In this document: positions 11,120 to 22,310 of the stretch, piece after piece | Position numbering within the stretch: position 1 is the first letter of the stretch | Layout: each line of letters opens with the position of its first letter | Origin: Hippasteria phrygiana | Taxonomy: Eukaryota > Echinodermata > Asteroidea > Valvatida > Goniasteridae | DNA: 64,000 nucleotides | Direction: 5' to 3' | Assembly: GCA_037893225.1 (NCBI GenBank) | Contig: JAZGUH010000145.1 | Location: forward strand, 62,001 to 126,000 | Position numbers and translations under genes: made by a program | Notes under the pieces: model-generated | Told to the model about the DNA's origin: nothing | Databases searched by the model: none | The model's input: only the letters and a program-made list of their open reading frames with translations

Positions 11120-14100
11120 GGGCAATTGCTTCAATAACTCCAACCCCTAAAGCGCATCTGCGCGTGCGCGTTGCTTTGTTGCTAGCCTTGGTCAAGTGCA
11201 AGCAACCGCACATGCCATCGTCTGTTGTTCCCAGTGTACAATGCACGTGCACACACTAACGCGAAGCGAAATTCGCCTTGAGAAAAGAGAAACACGTGCG
11301 GCGCATTTCTATATAACTCTATGGTACATGTACATGTACGTAAAGAAGCCAACTGAAGGTAAATGACGTTCGTACGTAGTACTCCAACTTTACTCAACGA
11401 GTGAAGCCTTGTCAACCCGGCCCTCCGATCTTGACGCGCCCGCCCGCCCGGCCCAATTCGCAATCGATCTCGGTGGTCGGACCCATTTTGAAGGAGGACG
11501 GAGGTTTTCCAGCAAGCTGTTCTGCAATTACGTACATTATGCCCATAACTTGCACATCCATACATTGCCATAGGCACACCTCAGGGTTTTTTTTCCAGAT
11601 ATATTTCATCGTCTTTTTGTTGCATTTCAGATCATTTAACTCTGTTAATCAGAATTCAAGGGGTTTTGTGCGCATGAACAAAAAGGCATGCGGTGTAACT
11701 TACATTTCTATGACTGTAAAATAATATTAATAGGAGGTGGGCTGTTTTTCCCACATTTTCGGTAGATATGAAATTTACTAGGTACATGTAGATATGAATT
11801 ACTCAGTAGATATGAATTACTCGGTAGATATTAATTACTCTTGCTAAATATATACAATAATTACATGTACATTTACAATCAACTGGGAATCCTCTTGTCC
11901 AAATTTTTTAAAAGAAGAAAACAAATTCTATGAAAATTAATTTTCTTCCAGCAGTCCGATAAATGGGTTAACCACCCGCAGGGAAACCCCTGGCCATTTT
12001 TTTTTATTTCATAAATGAATGCAAAGTCGGTACTGTACAGTAGGATCTTTGAAAACCTAGTCTCAGATGCCAGGAAATGCCTAGATTGCACCAGAGAGCA
12101 TCTACAATCCGAAAACTTCAGGGGCCCTCAGCGGGCCCCGGACCCCACGCGCGCAATTTGGGGCAAGGACTCCGCTGCTGCCTACTTTCATCTATCTGCC
12201 TGCTACTCTAAAACATTTTGAAACGCCTGCCTGTACATGTGTACATATGCAGTGTAGTACATGTATGTGATGACCAATGCTATAAATATCCTTGTTTTCA
12301 AGCTGGTAACAGGAAACACTCTACAGAGTACATATTAGGTCACTACAATATCATCACATTGGGTTTATATTAACTGATCAATAAGCCAGTTCGGTATCAA
12401 AGGTTATTCGGGATAAAATTGCTGACGTAATGTCACGCCATGTTTACGCGAACACCCATTCTGATTGAATTTAACACGTGCGCGTTGTGCGACCACCTTT
12501 TGCGTTCACACGCGTGCGTTAGGTCACGCGGGTCATTCGGGATAAAATGTCATTGTACACATGCGCAGTTGAAATACCGAACTGTCTTATTAAGACTGAA
12601 GATTGTATCAATACAAAGGTCAATACACATTTTACTTGACTCATATTTTCCCGTAACTGCAGAGGTGCTGACTACTGCAATGAAAAATACAGCCAAAATT
12701 TTCCCAAAATCACAAACACTGAATAACAAAAGTATAGATGGATTAAAACACTTACCTGTATCATGTTGACAATTTCTAATTTGTTAAAAAATATGAATGA
12801 GTTGAGTGTAGTGAGCATGTTCTCTTCGAATACAGATGGAGTTGGCAGGATGACATCTTGAATGTACTGTACACGGTATGTCTGGTGGATTTTACTCAAG
12901 AGCTCCTGATTAGATATGGGAATGACCTCCTTGAATGTTGCTTTGGAGTTCAAATATTCTCTGTGTTTATGGACTTCAGTCGCTGAGGGGTCATACTCAA
13001 GGCAACCAATGACATCATAGATGATGTCATCACTGAACAAGATCTCCAGAAGTGAGTTTTTGTTCAGAAGGATGGATGTCTTAATGATCTCAAATAGGTG
13101 TTGGAGGCCCTCTGCATTCTCCAAATCCTCACACATACGAAAGAGTTCCACAAGCTTTTGTAAGTATCTCTCATTCTCTATTGCGACAGCAAGTTTCTCC
13201 CTTCGGATTGGAGATGGAAGCACATTGCTGAATAGCTCAGCAATCTCATCTAACTTGCTGAGTTCACAGGGGGGTAATTCAATGGGTGTGGCTGCATCGG
13301 GCATCTCCTCAAATCGTTCTTCCTCCGATTCTTCAATGATGTCTTGAGTAACGTCAACTGAGGGATCTTTGCCTTGGATCTATAAGGAAACAAACAATTT
13401 GAAATATAACTTGAAAAACATTAAATGTTTAGAACTTCCCTAATTTTTTTCCAGCCGAAAAATAATAAACAGTGCTCAACGCTACATGTATATAAATTGT
13501 TGGTGGCACTAAAACGAATCACAATATGTTTACAAAATGCTAAATAGTTTTTACTGAAAATAAAATAAAATTCACCTGCTTTTACAGGTGATTAGAGACA
13601 CACCAGTAGTCAGTTTCCTAGACGATGAAACATTAAGGTACAAAGAATAACCTTTGCTTCCAATTTACTTTTATTTGAATAGCAATTTGTTTGAACTCCC
13701 AGCTGAAACAAATTAACCAATATGGACGATTTGAGTTTATAGCTACATGGGAAATCAGGTTAGCGCAGTGGTTACTGTGCCCGCCTTTCACCGCTGTGGC
13801 CCGGGTTCGATTCCTGCCCTGGTCCACATGTGGATTGGGTTTTCAGTCCCTACCTGATTCCGTGGGTTTTCCCCAGAATATTCTTCTGGGGTTTTCCTCC
13901 CACCTCTAAAACTGTAACTTCTTCTCATTGTCTTCTCTCTACAGGTTTCTTCAGGCTTCCGAGCTACAGTGCCTAGGGCGCTTTTGAGGAATCCTTGGTT
14001 TCATTACCAAAAAGAATTAATAGTAATAATAATGTACGCTGTGAGTTTTTGTATTTTATAAGATCTGCTCTTGTAAATAAGATCTGACAAAATGCAACTG

Positions 14101-17100
14101 AACTAAGCATGAAAGGTAAAGTCCAAGAGTACACGTGTAATGTATACTACCTAAGTTTTTATTGAGAAAAAAGTTGCCATCTTGAAAAATAAGGCCAGGG
14201 GCCATCTTGTAAAATAAGCCTTGTAAAGTTTTCAGAATCAAGAAAAAGATCACCTCGTGATGCCAAAAGGTGCATGTTTGTTTCTCCTATAAGTGTTTAC
14301 TTGCTCCATAAAGTCCTTAAAACCCTAACCCTGCCAGACGCAGCACAGTGCATCTGTGCTGACAGCTCCACTTTGCTGGACTCTCCACACAAGTCAATGT
14401 GACAAAGTATGCAATCTGATGCGTCTGGCAGGGTTCCAGCAAACATGCCCTAGAGGGTTAGGGTTTTTAGATAGTCCTTTGAACATGACCAGTAAGATCT
14501 CACCTGACAGATAATTTCCCATATCTCATCGCAGCCAGCCTTCTCTTGGAAACTCAGTGCCAAATCATAGTTGTCATTCTCGGACCAAACAATCAAAGTC
14601 TCCTACAATTACGGGTTGCAATATCAACACAATGTTAGTTTAAACACAGTAATATCAGCATGACCTTTGGCTCATACGACCAATTCAGTACATGTATAAT
14701 TGGTCTATATTGCACCTGTCGGGAAAGGCCAATGTACAACATCAATCGTCACACAAAATTACACATCCAAGAATGATGTAGCGTCTATGCTCTTTAACAA
14801 ATTTGATTTGTTTGTTTTCTAACAAATTTTCAAAATGTATGTTTACAGTTTGATTTTAACCAAAACAAACTTTTGTTTTGGACGTCAGCTCCCGTAAAAA
14901 GACTTGTTTTGAATACATGTAGGTCTAACACACAAAAAGATCTACATGTACTCTTCGAAAATTGACTTAGTATTGTGAAACAAATAACCCGGCATTTGTA
15001 AAGTAATTATTCAAAACTAAATGTGGGTGATTTTACGTTTCATGTTACATTCAACCCTATACCCGTACGGCCTATGCGTAGTCTTAGACGTTGTACACGA
15101 GCATCATCTGTTGTTCAACAGAGTGGTCATTCTATACTTCATAGACTGTTCTTATAGCTTTTTGGAATTTGTCACAGCACTGCCGTCGGGCTGCACATTA
15201 TTGATCAGATATAAAAGCATGAAGGAAGAAACATCATCTTACAACATTGTACAACGACTGCCATCGTCTTTGCTCTAAATGTACAACTGAAGCGTAGCAA
15301 GAATTCCTCTTTTACGCCAAAAATGCTTGCCAAATACTTTATGTAATGTTTTTCAAACAATCAAAATGATGGAGTAACATTTGTGTATAATAACCGCAAT
15401 ACATTTTGTAGAGTATTTTAAATGTAAATAACGGTGTCTGAGATCGAGATAGTAAAATTCTGTACTAGACCTATTTAAATTTTCCGTAAGTCATGGATTA
15501 AAATATACCCAATCGAGTACGTACTGTAGACTGGTTCCCATATCTACTGCTATCAATTATACACCGCAGATGGGAACCGTGCTAAATAGCCATACACGTT
15601 GCTTGCGTGTTACGATGCTAAGCCCTGGGGAAAACGATACGTGTACAAATGTAGGCCTACAAAAAATGTACATGTACTTGCGTGAATTTTACACGAATGT
15701 CAAATTCAAAAGATGTATTGTGTGGCTTCAACTTCAAAAATGACTTGGTAAAAACGTTGGCTACAACACTGGCCGCCACATGGGTATGGTGGACCATTCC
15801 TCCATATGAGTGGACGATCTGAGTGGCGATATTGTAACAGAGCTTTGGCGGTGTTAAGTTTTTGAAAGTTGTTTATGCGTTTGTACATCAGGATTTTAAG
15901 ATCCTTTCACAACATTTTTATCATGCCGTAATTTGTAGAAGATATTATCGCCATATCGGTGATATAGCGGGAAGTAAATATCGTTAGCGCTAAATGTAGG
16001 TCAGAAGCTGATTATGAAATGGCACATGTTAAAGTGGGGGAGACCCACAGCTGCACCACGCTGTCCTGAAACTGGGCATTTTATTATTTGTTTAATTGAA
16101 TGGCAAATCAATATTTTAAGATCGAAAATTGGGGTGGGTGGGTGGATGGGTGGGTCGGTAGGTCAAACAAATTTCAAAAAAAAAATTTAATACAAATTTT
16201 TTAAACATCAAATTTTGAATGGCCCCTTACATGATTAAATGTTTAATACATGTACATGTACATGTACATGTATCAGGAATGAGTCTGGCTTTTTAGAAAA
16301 ATTGCTGATGTTGGGATGTGATTCAAGGGCTACATGTATGACCAACTGACCAACTAATTCACTGCAAATATTTACCCTTGATACATGCCCCTTGGTCCAC
16401 TAACCCTAACCCTCCAGCGTAATTTGGCTAGAAACCCTGCCAGACGCATCAGATTGCATACTTTGTCACATTGACTTGTGTGCAGAGTGCAGCAAGGTCA
16501 AGCTGTCACCACAGATGCACTGTGCTGCGTCTGGCAGGGTTAGAGCTAATGCAGAAGTAACTCCAGATCCAACCACAGGTCCTGACAAACGTACAGCACA
16601 TACATGTATGTACATCGATAACTTTCCACTAATTCCATTCGCTTTAACAATTCTGTAATACAAAAAAGGTCATCACGTGTATCAAGGTTTGGTTTTCCCC
16701 ATGTTATTAATTAACCCTCCAGCTATTATAACTATCACAGCCTATCAAAAAATCTACCCACCAACTCTCACAGCTTGTGTGTGTTTAAACCCGTCGCTTA
16801 ATACATGTACATGTAGGTTTTGATGAGGGTAGTCGGCTCCATTTTTTGCTCAGTAGTATATGTATTGTCCTTCCGGCCCACAAATGCCGAAGGCCGGAGG
16901 TTTTTCAAAAAATATGAAAAAGCCGGAATTCCGGCAATTGCCGGAAGTCTGGTATCTCTGCGAATGACCCACGTGACCCAACGCGCGCGTGTGAACACAA
17001 AAATGTGGTTGCACAATGCGTACATGTTAAATTCAATCAGAATGGGCGTTCGCGTAAACATGGCGTGACATGTCAGCAATGTTATCCCGAATAACCTTTG

Positions 17101-20100
17101 ACCTTTGAGATACCAAAGTGCTTATTTTATCACAGCTGTCTCGGAACTCATATTTTACCTCTCCTCCACTCACTTGTTCCACCCTCCTCCTTGTCTTCCT
17201 CCCATCCCTGAAGTCTTATACTCTTCCCTCTAATTAATCAGTTGACTGTTTATGCAGAACTTGTTAATTTTTTGTAAAGCGTTTTAAGATTTTTAATATA
17301 CATAAATTGTTAATAAATTATTATTCAAACAGATGTTTGTCTGCATTGCTTGTAATGTTTGTGTAAAGTATACTTCGTCAAACAATCCACAAGGGAAACC
17401 AACAAGGTAAATTTAAAAGAAGTTTCAAAGTGAATAAAGAAAACTGGCAGGAGCGGGATTCGAAGGTCTGCGCCCTCCGAAATACCGTACCGGCGCTCTA
17501 CCAACTGAGATATCTTGCCATATGTTGGCAGTCTCCCAAATTGTCAGTGTCTAAGTCATAAGCCATAATGCCGTATAGCCAGGGATCACATGTAAAGTAT
17601 GCATGTCTATTTCATTTTCAGCTTGTAAAGTAATCTGGCAGGGTTGTTATTTTTAAATGTTTTCATGGATTTTTATATGGTAATATAATTTGTATGCTTC
17701 TGTCTAAACATCTGAAAGACAATTGTCATGTAGTTTTAGCATAATGAAATAAAATCTGGAATTTGTAACTGGTACCTCCAAACAGTGCCTTTATTCACTA
17801 AAAGAAATCTAGCCTATTTCAAGAGCCAGTCTAACACGTTCGGACCATAGCATGCTCCCATTTTGGGAAACAGTGTCCCTACCTGAGCAGGAATGATTCC
17901 TAAGAGAACATGAGTTTTGAGGTGTTCCCTGCACATCTATAAGCAAGCAAGACCACCAAAGTATTAATCTTTACCTGCTGCTTCTGGTAGGCGGTATCCT
18001 GTTGAATTTTGGATTCCAAAAGAATTGAACCTAAATAAAGTGTAAAAGAAAATACATGTAGATAAACAAACTGTTTAACTCCAAACACAGTATTACGTAC
18101 ATTGTACCACCAACTGCACGATCAAACATGCCTACAGTTTAAATCACGCATGACAGATGTGTTAATAATAAATTAATAATATAAAGTTCTTACATAATAT
18201 ACTTAAGTCTCTATGCGCTTGAAAGGGTGAACAGGTGAGTTTTAAGATTTTGTTTGAATTGATCCAAGGTGGAACAGTTTTTTAAACGGTTTGGGAGATT
18301 GTTCCATAGTTTGGGAGTGGTGAATTCTAAGGCACGTTGAGGGCATGTGTTGGTTGGGATCAGGAGAATGCACAATGCTACATGTGCATGTATGACGCGA
18401 CTGATCGATGATGCAGGCATCTGTTGACTTCATAACTATCAGTAGCTCCCACAAAGGTTGGTTGATCAGGGTAGAGTTTGCATCATGTTATGATCACACA
18501 GGTGAACTTACGGTATGAGTAGATAATGAGCCTATTCCTGCAAATAGTCTCAAAGTTGTGACATACAAATGTACATGTAATAAGGAACAATATTAAATAA
18601 TTTAGAGAAATCATGTGATTCATGTCAAGCTAATTTCACAAATGTCAAGCATACATTTACAAATGTACCACAAATGCACGACCCTTTCAAAAGTTTGCCA
18701 CTGAGAATATGCATCTAGCAGATGTCTGAAGTTGGTTCAAAATAACATGGCCCAAATGCATCAACACTGAAGAATACATGTATGTCATGAAGAAAATACA
18801 TGTTTCTTTTGAACTTACATCATGTGATTTTTACAACTGTTGATGTCTCTCTGTGTACATGTACGCTGTACATGTAGCTAATGTAAAGTCCAAGTCCAAG
18901 TCTGACTAACGTTAGGCTATGACCAAAAAATAGTGTGCTTAGCAACTAGCTTGAAAATTCCAGCTCTAGGCTCATGACGTGAGATTCGCCGTTTAGAGCT
19001 GGAAACACTCCTATTTGGTTTTTAGCGGTTTGTTGGGGTTTTTTTCCCGATATGATCCGATACATGTATCTTCCGTTTCCCTGAATATATCAACCAAACA
19101 CTCACCTTACCGGCCTAGTAGTAATTCATGCAGCTTGTGATCCCCTCAAAATGAGAATATGCTCAAGTTAAACCCGAAAAAAAGTGAATTTTTCGTGCAA
19201 CTTCGGTGCATGCACAAACCAGCTGTGTACAAGGTATTGGAGCAGATTTTTGAACATAAACGATGTTTTCCGATCGATTATCGGCCAGCGGCACTGCGCG
19301 CGCCGCGGGGCTCGATATCAAACGTATTTCTGGAATTTTCAAGCTACTTAGCAACCCTGAAACTTGGCCCTTGTTTAGAAGTTTAAGTTTGATTTTAGCA
19401 GGCCTCAAATTTAACGGCGGCCACGACGGCCAGTGCCGTCGATGCCCTTAAGTTTGCCGTGGTGCCCTTCACAAAATCGCACTCTTCACACCCGTGCCCT
19501 TTTCCCAACTGGCCGCAGTGCCCTCGTTGCCAGCCCACGCGTACCCACCTGTGCCGCGCCGACGGGCCAGGCCGCCGGCCATAGTCGGCACGGCCGGGCG
19601 CGGCAACGGTGCACGCGGGCCAGACTGGTACCGGTATGTACATGTACTACATATACATACATGTACGTACGGCTGCTGCAGCATGCATACGACACAAAGC
19701 TTGATATAGACTTGTTTCGATCCCTCCATCCAATGCCATCAGCATTTAAATTTCGAATGCAGGGGGCAGAAGCCAGATTTAATCTGCACGTACACGTACG
19801 GTACGGCCAAGTTCCATCAGCGACTATTTGCCAACCACTGGTCGATTTTGCCTGGTACCCAGGTTATATTTTGTGCTTAGGTTACCAGACAAAATCAACC
19901 AAGTTGGTTGTCAAGTTCGCTCACGCTTTCATCATGGAGTTGTGTACGTGTACGTGCTGCGCATGGCATCATTCATTGTATGACAGATGTATTGTGTGTT
20001 TTCTTTAATAACCTAAACTATCAAGTTTGTTTTAAAATAGCCACGAAAAGATCGATTAAAGCTACAAACATTTATGTAAATGCACATGTATCTGTGGCTT

Positions 20101-22155
20101 TTACAGAGCTTGTAGAGTTTTACAGGGCTTCACAGAATATTTCTAAAAGAAGTAATAATGACTGGCCTCCGTACCCTTTTTAAAAAATGCCATTGGCCTT
20201 GGAGCCCTTTGCTTTGGCCTTGGTGCCCTGCCAAATTTTTGGATGTCGGACAACTCGACCGTTGGCCGACTCGACTCGAGACAACTCGACCGTTGAGACA
20301 ACTCGACCGTTGGGACAACTCGACCGTTTACCAAGTCGTCCGTTGAGGAAAGTTGACTTTGACTAGCTTGAAAATTCCAGCTCTAGGCTCATGACATGTG
20401 AGATTCGCCATTTAGAGCTGGAAACACTCCTATTGGGTTGGCAAGGGTCGGTTTTTTTATTGCCGATATCTTCCGTTTCCCTGAATATATCAACCAAACA
20501 CTCACCCAAAATGCAGAGTAGTAATTCATGCAGCTTGTCATCCCCTTAAAATGAGAATATACAACGGCTGTTTGCTGATCGCTGTCAGTATTTCAGCAAA
20601 CAGCTGTTGGATATCGAGCCCCGAGGCGCGCGTAGTGCCGCTGGCCGATAATCGATCGGAAAACATCGTTCATGTTCAAAAATCTGCTCTATTACTTTGT
20701 ACGCAGCTGGTTTGTGCATGCAAAGTTGCACGAAAAATTCACTTTTTTCGGGTTTAACTTATATTCTCATTTTGAGGGGATGACAAGCTGCATGAATTAC
20801 TACTCTGCATTTTGGGTGAGTGTTTGGTTGATATATTCAGGGAAACGGAAGATATCGGCAATAAAAAAAACGACCCCTGCCAATCCAATAGGAGTGTTTC
20901 CAGCTCTAAATGGCGAATCTCACAAGTCATGAGCCTAGAGCTGGAATTTTCAAGCTAGACTTTGACATGGAGACAACTCGACCGTGCGATGCGTTGTACA
21001 TAATGTAGCTAGCGGAGCGCGTGGTATTTTCAACACAGGTTGCCCGTCGATGTTTGGGTATTTGCGTGTGCGCGTCTCCGCGAGAGCGACATTAATTGTG
21101 CACGGTGCGGGTGGTGCGGCACACCATGCACGGTGTACGGGCTCCTAGCCGCACCAGTATTTATCGCCGCACCGGTATTTATCGCCGCACCGATGCGGTG
21201 GTTGATGATGGTCAGTGTCATGGCAAGATGTTAAATTTGTGGATTCCAAATTTGTTATGGTTGATTAATCCTAGTTTGTTATTCAAAGTGTTTTCTTATA
21301 ATTTGTAATCACTCATACCGTTGGTTGAAAATAAGTTTGTTGTATCCAGTTACTTGAAAAACTTGGCCCTTCGTACTTTCATCATATAGCCCCCTCAGTT
21401 GGGATAGCATATTATTATTAATGAGGTCAAAGGTAAAACTCCTCATGATTCCGATGATTCGTAAATAATTTATGGGTTTCAAATTTATTCCCCAATTAAC
21501 GTATAAAATATGCAAGGTTCCTCGTGTTCCCCAGTATCCTAGCCCCGTCCAAAACGACAGCGTTGTCCGGCCCACATCAACCCAGTCAAGTACCCTTTCC
21601 CTGCATATCCCAGCCCCGTGCCACCACAAAACATAGACCGACGCCCAGCCCAGACGGCCGTCCCTTATACAACCAAGGATCCCAAGCGAATCTCCCCCTC
21701 CCCCCGCCGAGAAACCCCAGCGATTCCCGTATCTGCGAGTCGACTTGTCTCAACGGACGACTTGTCTTCCCATTTGACGCAAAAACGGTCGACTTGTTTT
21801 AATGGTCGACTTGTCTCGACGGTCAACTTGTCTCAACGGTCGAGTCGGCCAACGGTCGAGTTGTCCGAGCCCCAAATTGTTCATTATCTAAGGCAAAATG
21901 GCCGTGCCCTAGAAAATCTTAAATTTGAGGCCTATTTTAGAAAACAAAAATCAAAAAGTGACTCAGTTTTAATATTGACAATTGTACTTGATAAACATTG
22001 CAAGAAGATTTACCATCTGTTTCTGATCGTACGAGTAAGCACATCCCATTCAACCTTTCCTCATAACACGACGATACATGACCAGTCCCTCTGTCGTCCC
22101 ATTGTCGTTCATCGTTTAGAACGTACAGCTTTACTCTCCTCCTTGTATCGGCCAT
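7232..22155 (-). CDS. PPP4R3: PPP4R3 (SMEK family), protein phosphatase 4 regulatory subunit 3, 5' five coding exons
   Basis: Five exons (22155-22014, 18030-17975, 14602-14504, 13379-12756, 7375-7232) join in frame to 1065 nt, 355 residues. Every intron is GT/AG and every phase matches. The product starts [14 protein letters not shown] and has the EVH1/PH-like N-terminal domain (about residues 1-100), ending [15 protein letters not shown]. An acidic linker ([10 protein letters not shown]) follows, then the SMK-1 helical-repeat domain with [25 protein letters not shown] and [18 protein letters not shown]. The family recruits substrates to the PP4 catalytic subunit in the nucleus and at centrosomes, acting in DNA-damage, cell-cycle and FoxO signalling. 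Known proteins are about 750-850 residues, so roughly the second half lies left of the window. No frame damage was seen. Introns are long (up to 5.4 kb) and packed with transposons. Confidence 0.95.
7565..7810 (-). repeat. Interspersed repeat, copy 1 (inverted relative to 32871-33090)
   Basis: The reverse complement of this segment matches 32871-33090, sharing CTTACAGCCTCACTCACTGT-like and GATTGCCACAAAATTATTTC-like blocks in the same order. It may be the 3' part of a retroposon. It lies in PPP4R3 intron 4. Confidence 0.6.
9206..9784. mobile_element. Non-autonomous DNA transposon, 'CTAAAGCCCTGTCCGCACTG' termini
   Basis: CTAAAGCCCTGTCCGCACTG at 9207-9226 is mirrored by CCAGTACAGACATGGCTAAAG-type sequence at 9764-9784, giving about 20-bp imperfect inverted repeats. 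The interior has repeated GGTTACTTCTACC and TCGGTAAAA motifs, suggesting nested or subterminal repeats. It lies in PPP4R3 intron 4. Confidence 0.65.
9785..11078. other. Intronic sequence rich in ACATGTACATGT words
   Basis: Several TACATGTACATGT runs occur here (near 10062, 10150, 10410). No exon of PPP4R3 fits, and the open frames are made of these repeats. A degenerate CCGGCAACCGGCGAATTTGA-type repeat lies near 10470. Confidence 0.5.
11079..11116. repeat. 38-bp poly(G) tract
   Basis: An uninterrupted G run in PPP4R3 intron 4. It would be poly(C) in the transcript strand. It could form G-quadruplex structures and is likely length-unstable or misread in assembly. Confidence 0.9.
12381..12591. 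mobile_element. MITE, copy 1 (inverted partner at 16950-17135)
   Basis: The inverted ends ATAAG-CAGTTCGGTAT (12381) and ATACCGAACTG-CTTAT (to 12591) define a 210-bp unit. The interior GGTTATTCGGGATAAAAT is mirrored by ATTCGGGATAAAAT toward the other end. A long inverted match to 17040-17130 is visible. It lies in PPP4R3 intron 4, 165 bp downstream of exon 4. Confidence 0.7.
12756..13379 (-). CDS. PPP4R3: PPP4R3 coding exon 4
   Basis: This is the largest exon here: 624 nt, 208 codons, phase 0/0, from [12 protein letters not shown] to [10 protein letters not shown]. The acceptor is TTCCTTATAG and the donor CAG|GTAAGT. It carries the acidic linker and most of the visible SMK-1 domain. Confidence 0.96.
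13751..14036 (+). mobile_element. tRNA-derived SINE
   Basis: The tRNA-like head has box A TTAGCGCAGTGGTTA (about 13760) and box B GGGTTCGATTCCTG (about 13803), followed by a body (GTGGGTTTTCCCCAGAATAT) and a TTAATAGTAATAATAAT tail. The layout and body match a diverged copy at 43781-44018. It lies in PPP4R3 intron 3, antisense to the gene. Confidence 0.82.
14327..14435. mobile_element. 109-bp MITE, copy 1
   Basis: The terminal inverted repeats AACCCTGCCAGACGCA / TGCGTCTGGCAGGGTT bound a 109-bp unit. A copy of exactly the same length lies in the opposite orientation at 16433-16541. It sits in PPP4R3 intron 3, about 70 bp from exon 3. Confidence 0.85.
14504..14602 (-). CDS. PPP4R3: PPP4R3 coding exon 3
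   Basis: This 99-nt, phase 0/0 exon encodes [20 protein letters not shown] and 13 further residues to ICQ. The acceptor is TTGTAG and the donor CAG|GTGAGA. Both neighbouring introns carry inverted copies of the same repeats. Confidence 0.95.
14603..16432. other. PPP4R3 intron 2, near part; no exon seen
   Basis: AT-rich intronic sequence with scattered ACATGT words and a TACATGTACATGTACATGTA run near 16250. The small open frames show no recognised protein. Confidence 0.5.
16433..16541. mobile_element. 109-bp MITE, copy 2 (opposite orientation)
   Basis: This is the reverse complement of the unit at 14327-14435, with the same length and terminal repeats. It lies in PPP4R3 intron 2, so the pair brackets exon 3. 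Confidence 0.85.
16950..17135. mobile_element. MITE, copy 2 (inverted relative to 12381-12591)
   Basis: The reverse complement of 17040-17100 matches copy 1 over GGTTATTCGGGATAA, the GTCACGCCATGTTTACGCGA block and the AACACCCATTCTGATTGAAT-type block with a few differences. The outer end near 17110-17135 carries the same type of terminal repeat. Confidence 0.68.
17400..17560 (-). mobile_element. tRNA-derived SINE (minus strand)
   Basis: On the minus strand, GGCAAGATATCTCAGTTGGTA (box A) is followed by ACCTTCGAATCCCGCTCCTG (box B), then a body found again in truncated form at 43461-43551. The T-stem and anticodon arm do not pair well, so it is not a working tRNA gene. Confidence 0.7.
17975..18030 (-). 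CDS. PPP4R3: PPP4R3 coding exon 2
   Basis: This 56-nt exon encodes [19 protein letters not shown]. The acceptor is TTTATTTAG before 18030 and the donor CAG|GTAAAG after 17975. It completes the split Gly codon from exon 1. Confidence 0.94.
18190..18460 (-). mobile_element. LINE 3' end (RT ORF C-terminus)
   Basis: The minus-strand frame contains [20 protein letters not shown] and [10 protein letters not shown], the C-terminal signature of L2/CR1-type LINE polyproteins (APKLWNSLP...FKSxLKTHLF). Only this end is present, as expected for 5'-truncated insertions. It lies in PPP4R3 intron 1. Confidence 0.8.
18947..19346. mobile_element. Mutator-like foldback element, copy 1, with 9-bp target duplication
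   Basis: The element begins TAGCTTGAAAATTCCAG and ends TGGAATTTTCAAGCTA. CTTAGCAAC flanks it perfectly on both sides (18938-18946 and 19347-19355), a 9-bp target duplication as made by MULE transposases. Most of one long arm is missing compared with the copy at 20364-20957, and the retained loop is in the opposite orientation. Confidence 0.85.
20248..20345. repeat. CAACTCGACCGTTG array, left arm
   Basis: Five imperfect 17-20 bp units built on GACAACTCGACCGTTG. An inverted array of the same motif lies at 21746-21868. Confidence 0.85.
20364..20957. mobile_element. Mutator-like foldback element, copy 2, with 9-bp target duplication
   Basis: A 594-bp unit with about 200-bp inverted arms (20364-20560 against 20750-20957) and a central loop. 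It is flanked by the perfect 9-bp repeat GACTTTGAC (20355-20363 and 20958-20966). It has no coding capacity. The long arms and 9-bp duplication indicate a non-autonomous MULE. Confidence 0.9.
21746..21868. repeat. CAACGGTCGAGTTGTC array, right arm (inverse of 20248-20345)
   Basis: Repeats of the reverse-complement motif, including GTCGAGTCGGCCAACGGTCG, mirror the left arm. The array ends 145 bp before the 5' end of the PPP4R3 exon 1 donor side. Confidence 0.85.
22014..22155 (-). CDS. PPP4R3: PPP4R3 coding exon 1
   Basis: The ATG is at 22155, and 142 nt encode residues 1-47, [11 protein letters not shown] through LLVRSETD plus one base. The donor is G|GTAAAT at 22013. The conserved MADTRRR-type start decides the initiation codon. 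The only extension upstream in frame lacks a nearby ATG. Confidence 0.94.
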
Positions 22156-22310
22156 TCTATCAACAAACACTGAGTCCCAATCTCTGGATTATTGAAGACT
22201 GAAACATACTTCTAGAAATCAAACAAAACAAGTTAACATGAACGTAATGACATTCAAACTTGGAGGGGTGCATTGACACAACAAGTGCGACTGAATTTTA
22301 CTACGGTACG

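Larger units (their letters stand above)
19401..21932. mobile_element. 2.5-kb element with inverted termini and inverted satellite arms
   Basis: GGCCTCAAATTTAA (19401-19414) is matched in inverse at 21919-21932. ATTTTAG occurs just outside both ends (19392-19398 and 21934-21940), a possible but imperfect target duplication. Inside are GTGCCCT-rich arms and inverted arrays of a CAACTCGACCGTTG motif. No transposase is recognised. A MULE foldback (20364-20957) is inserted in it. Confidence 0.65.

Noticed and set aside
17430..17520. Possible tRNA gene on the minus strand
   Set aside because: Box A and box B are present, but the T-stem and anticodon stem do not pair, and a SINE body follows.
19433..20008. 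191-codon frame in the satellite-armed element
   Set aside because: It overlaps equally long frames on the other strand in GC-rich repeat sequence and has no domain features.
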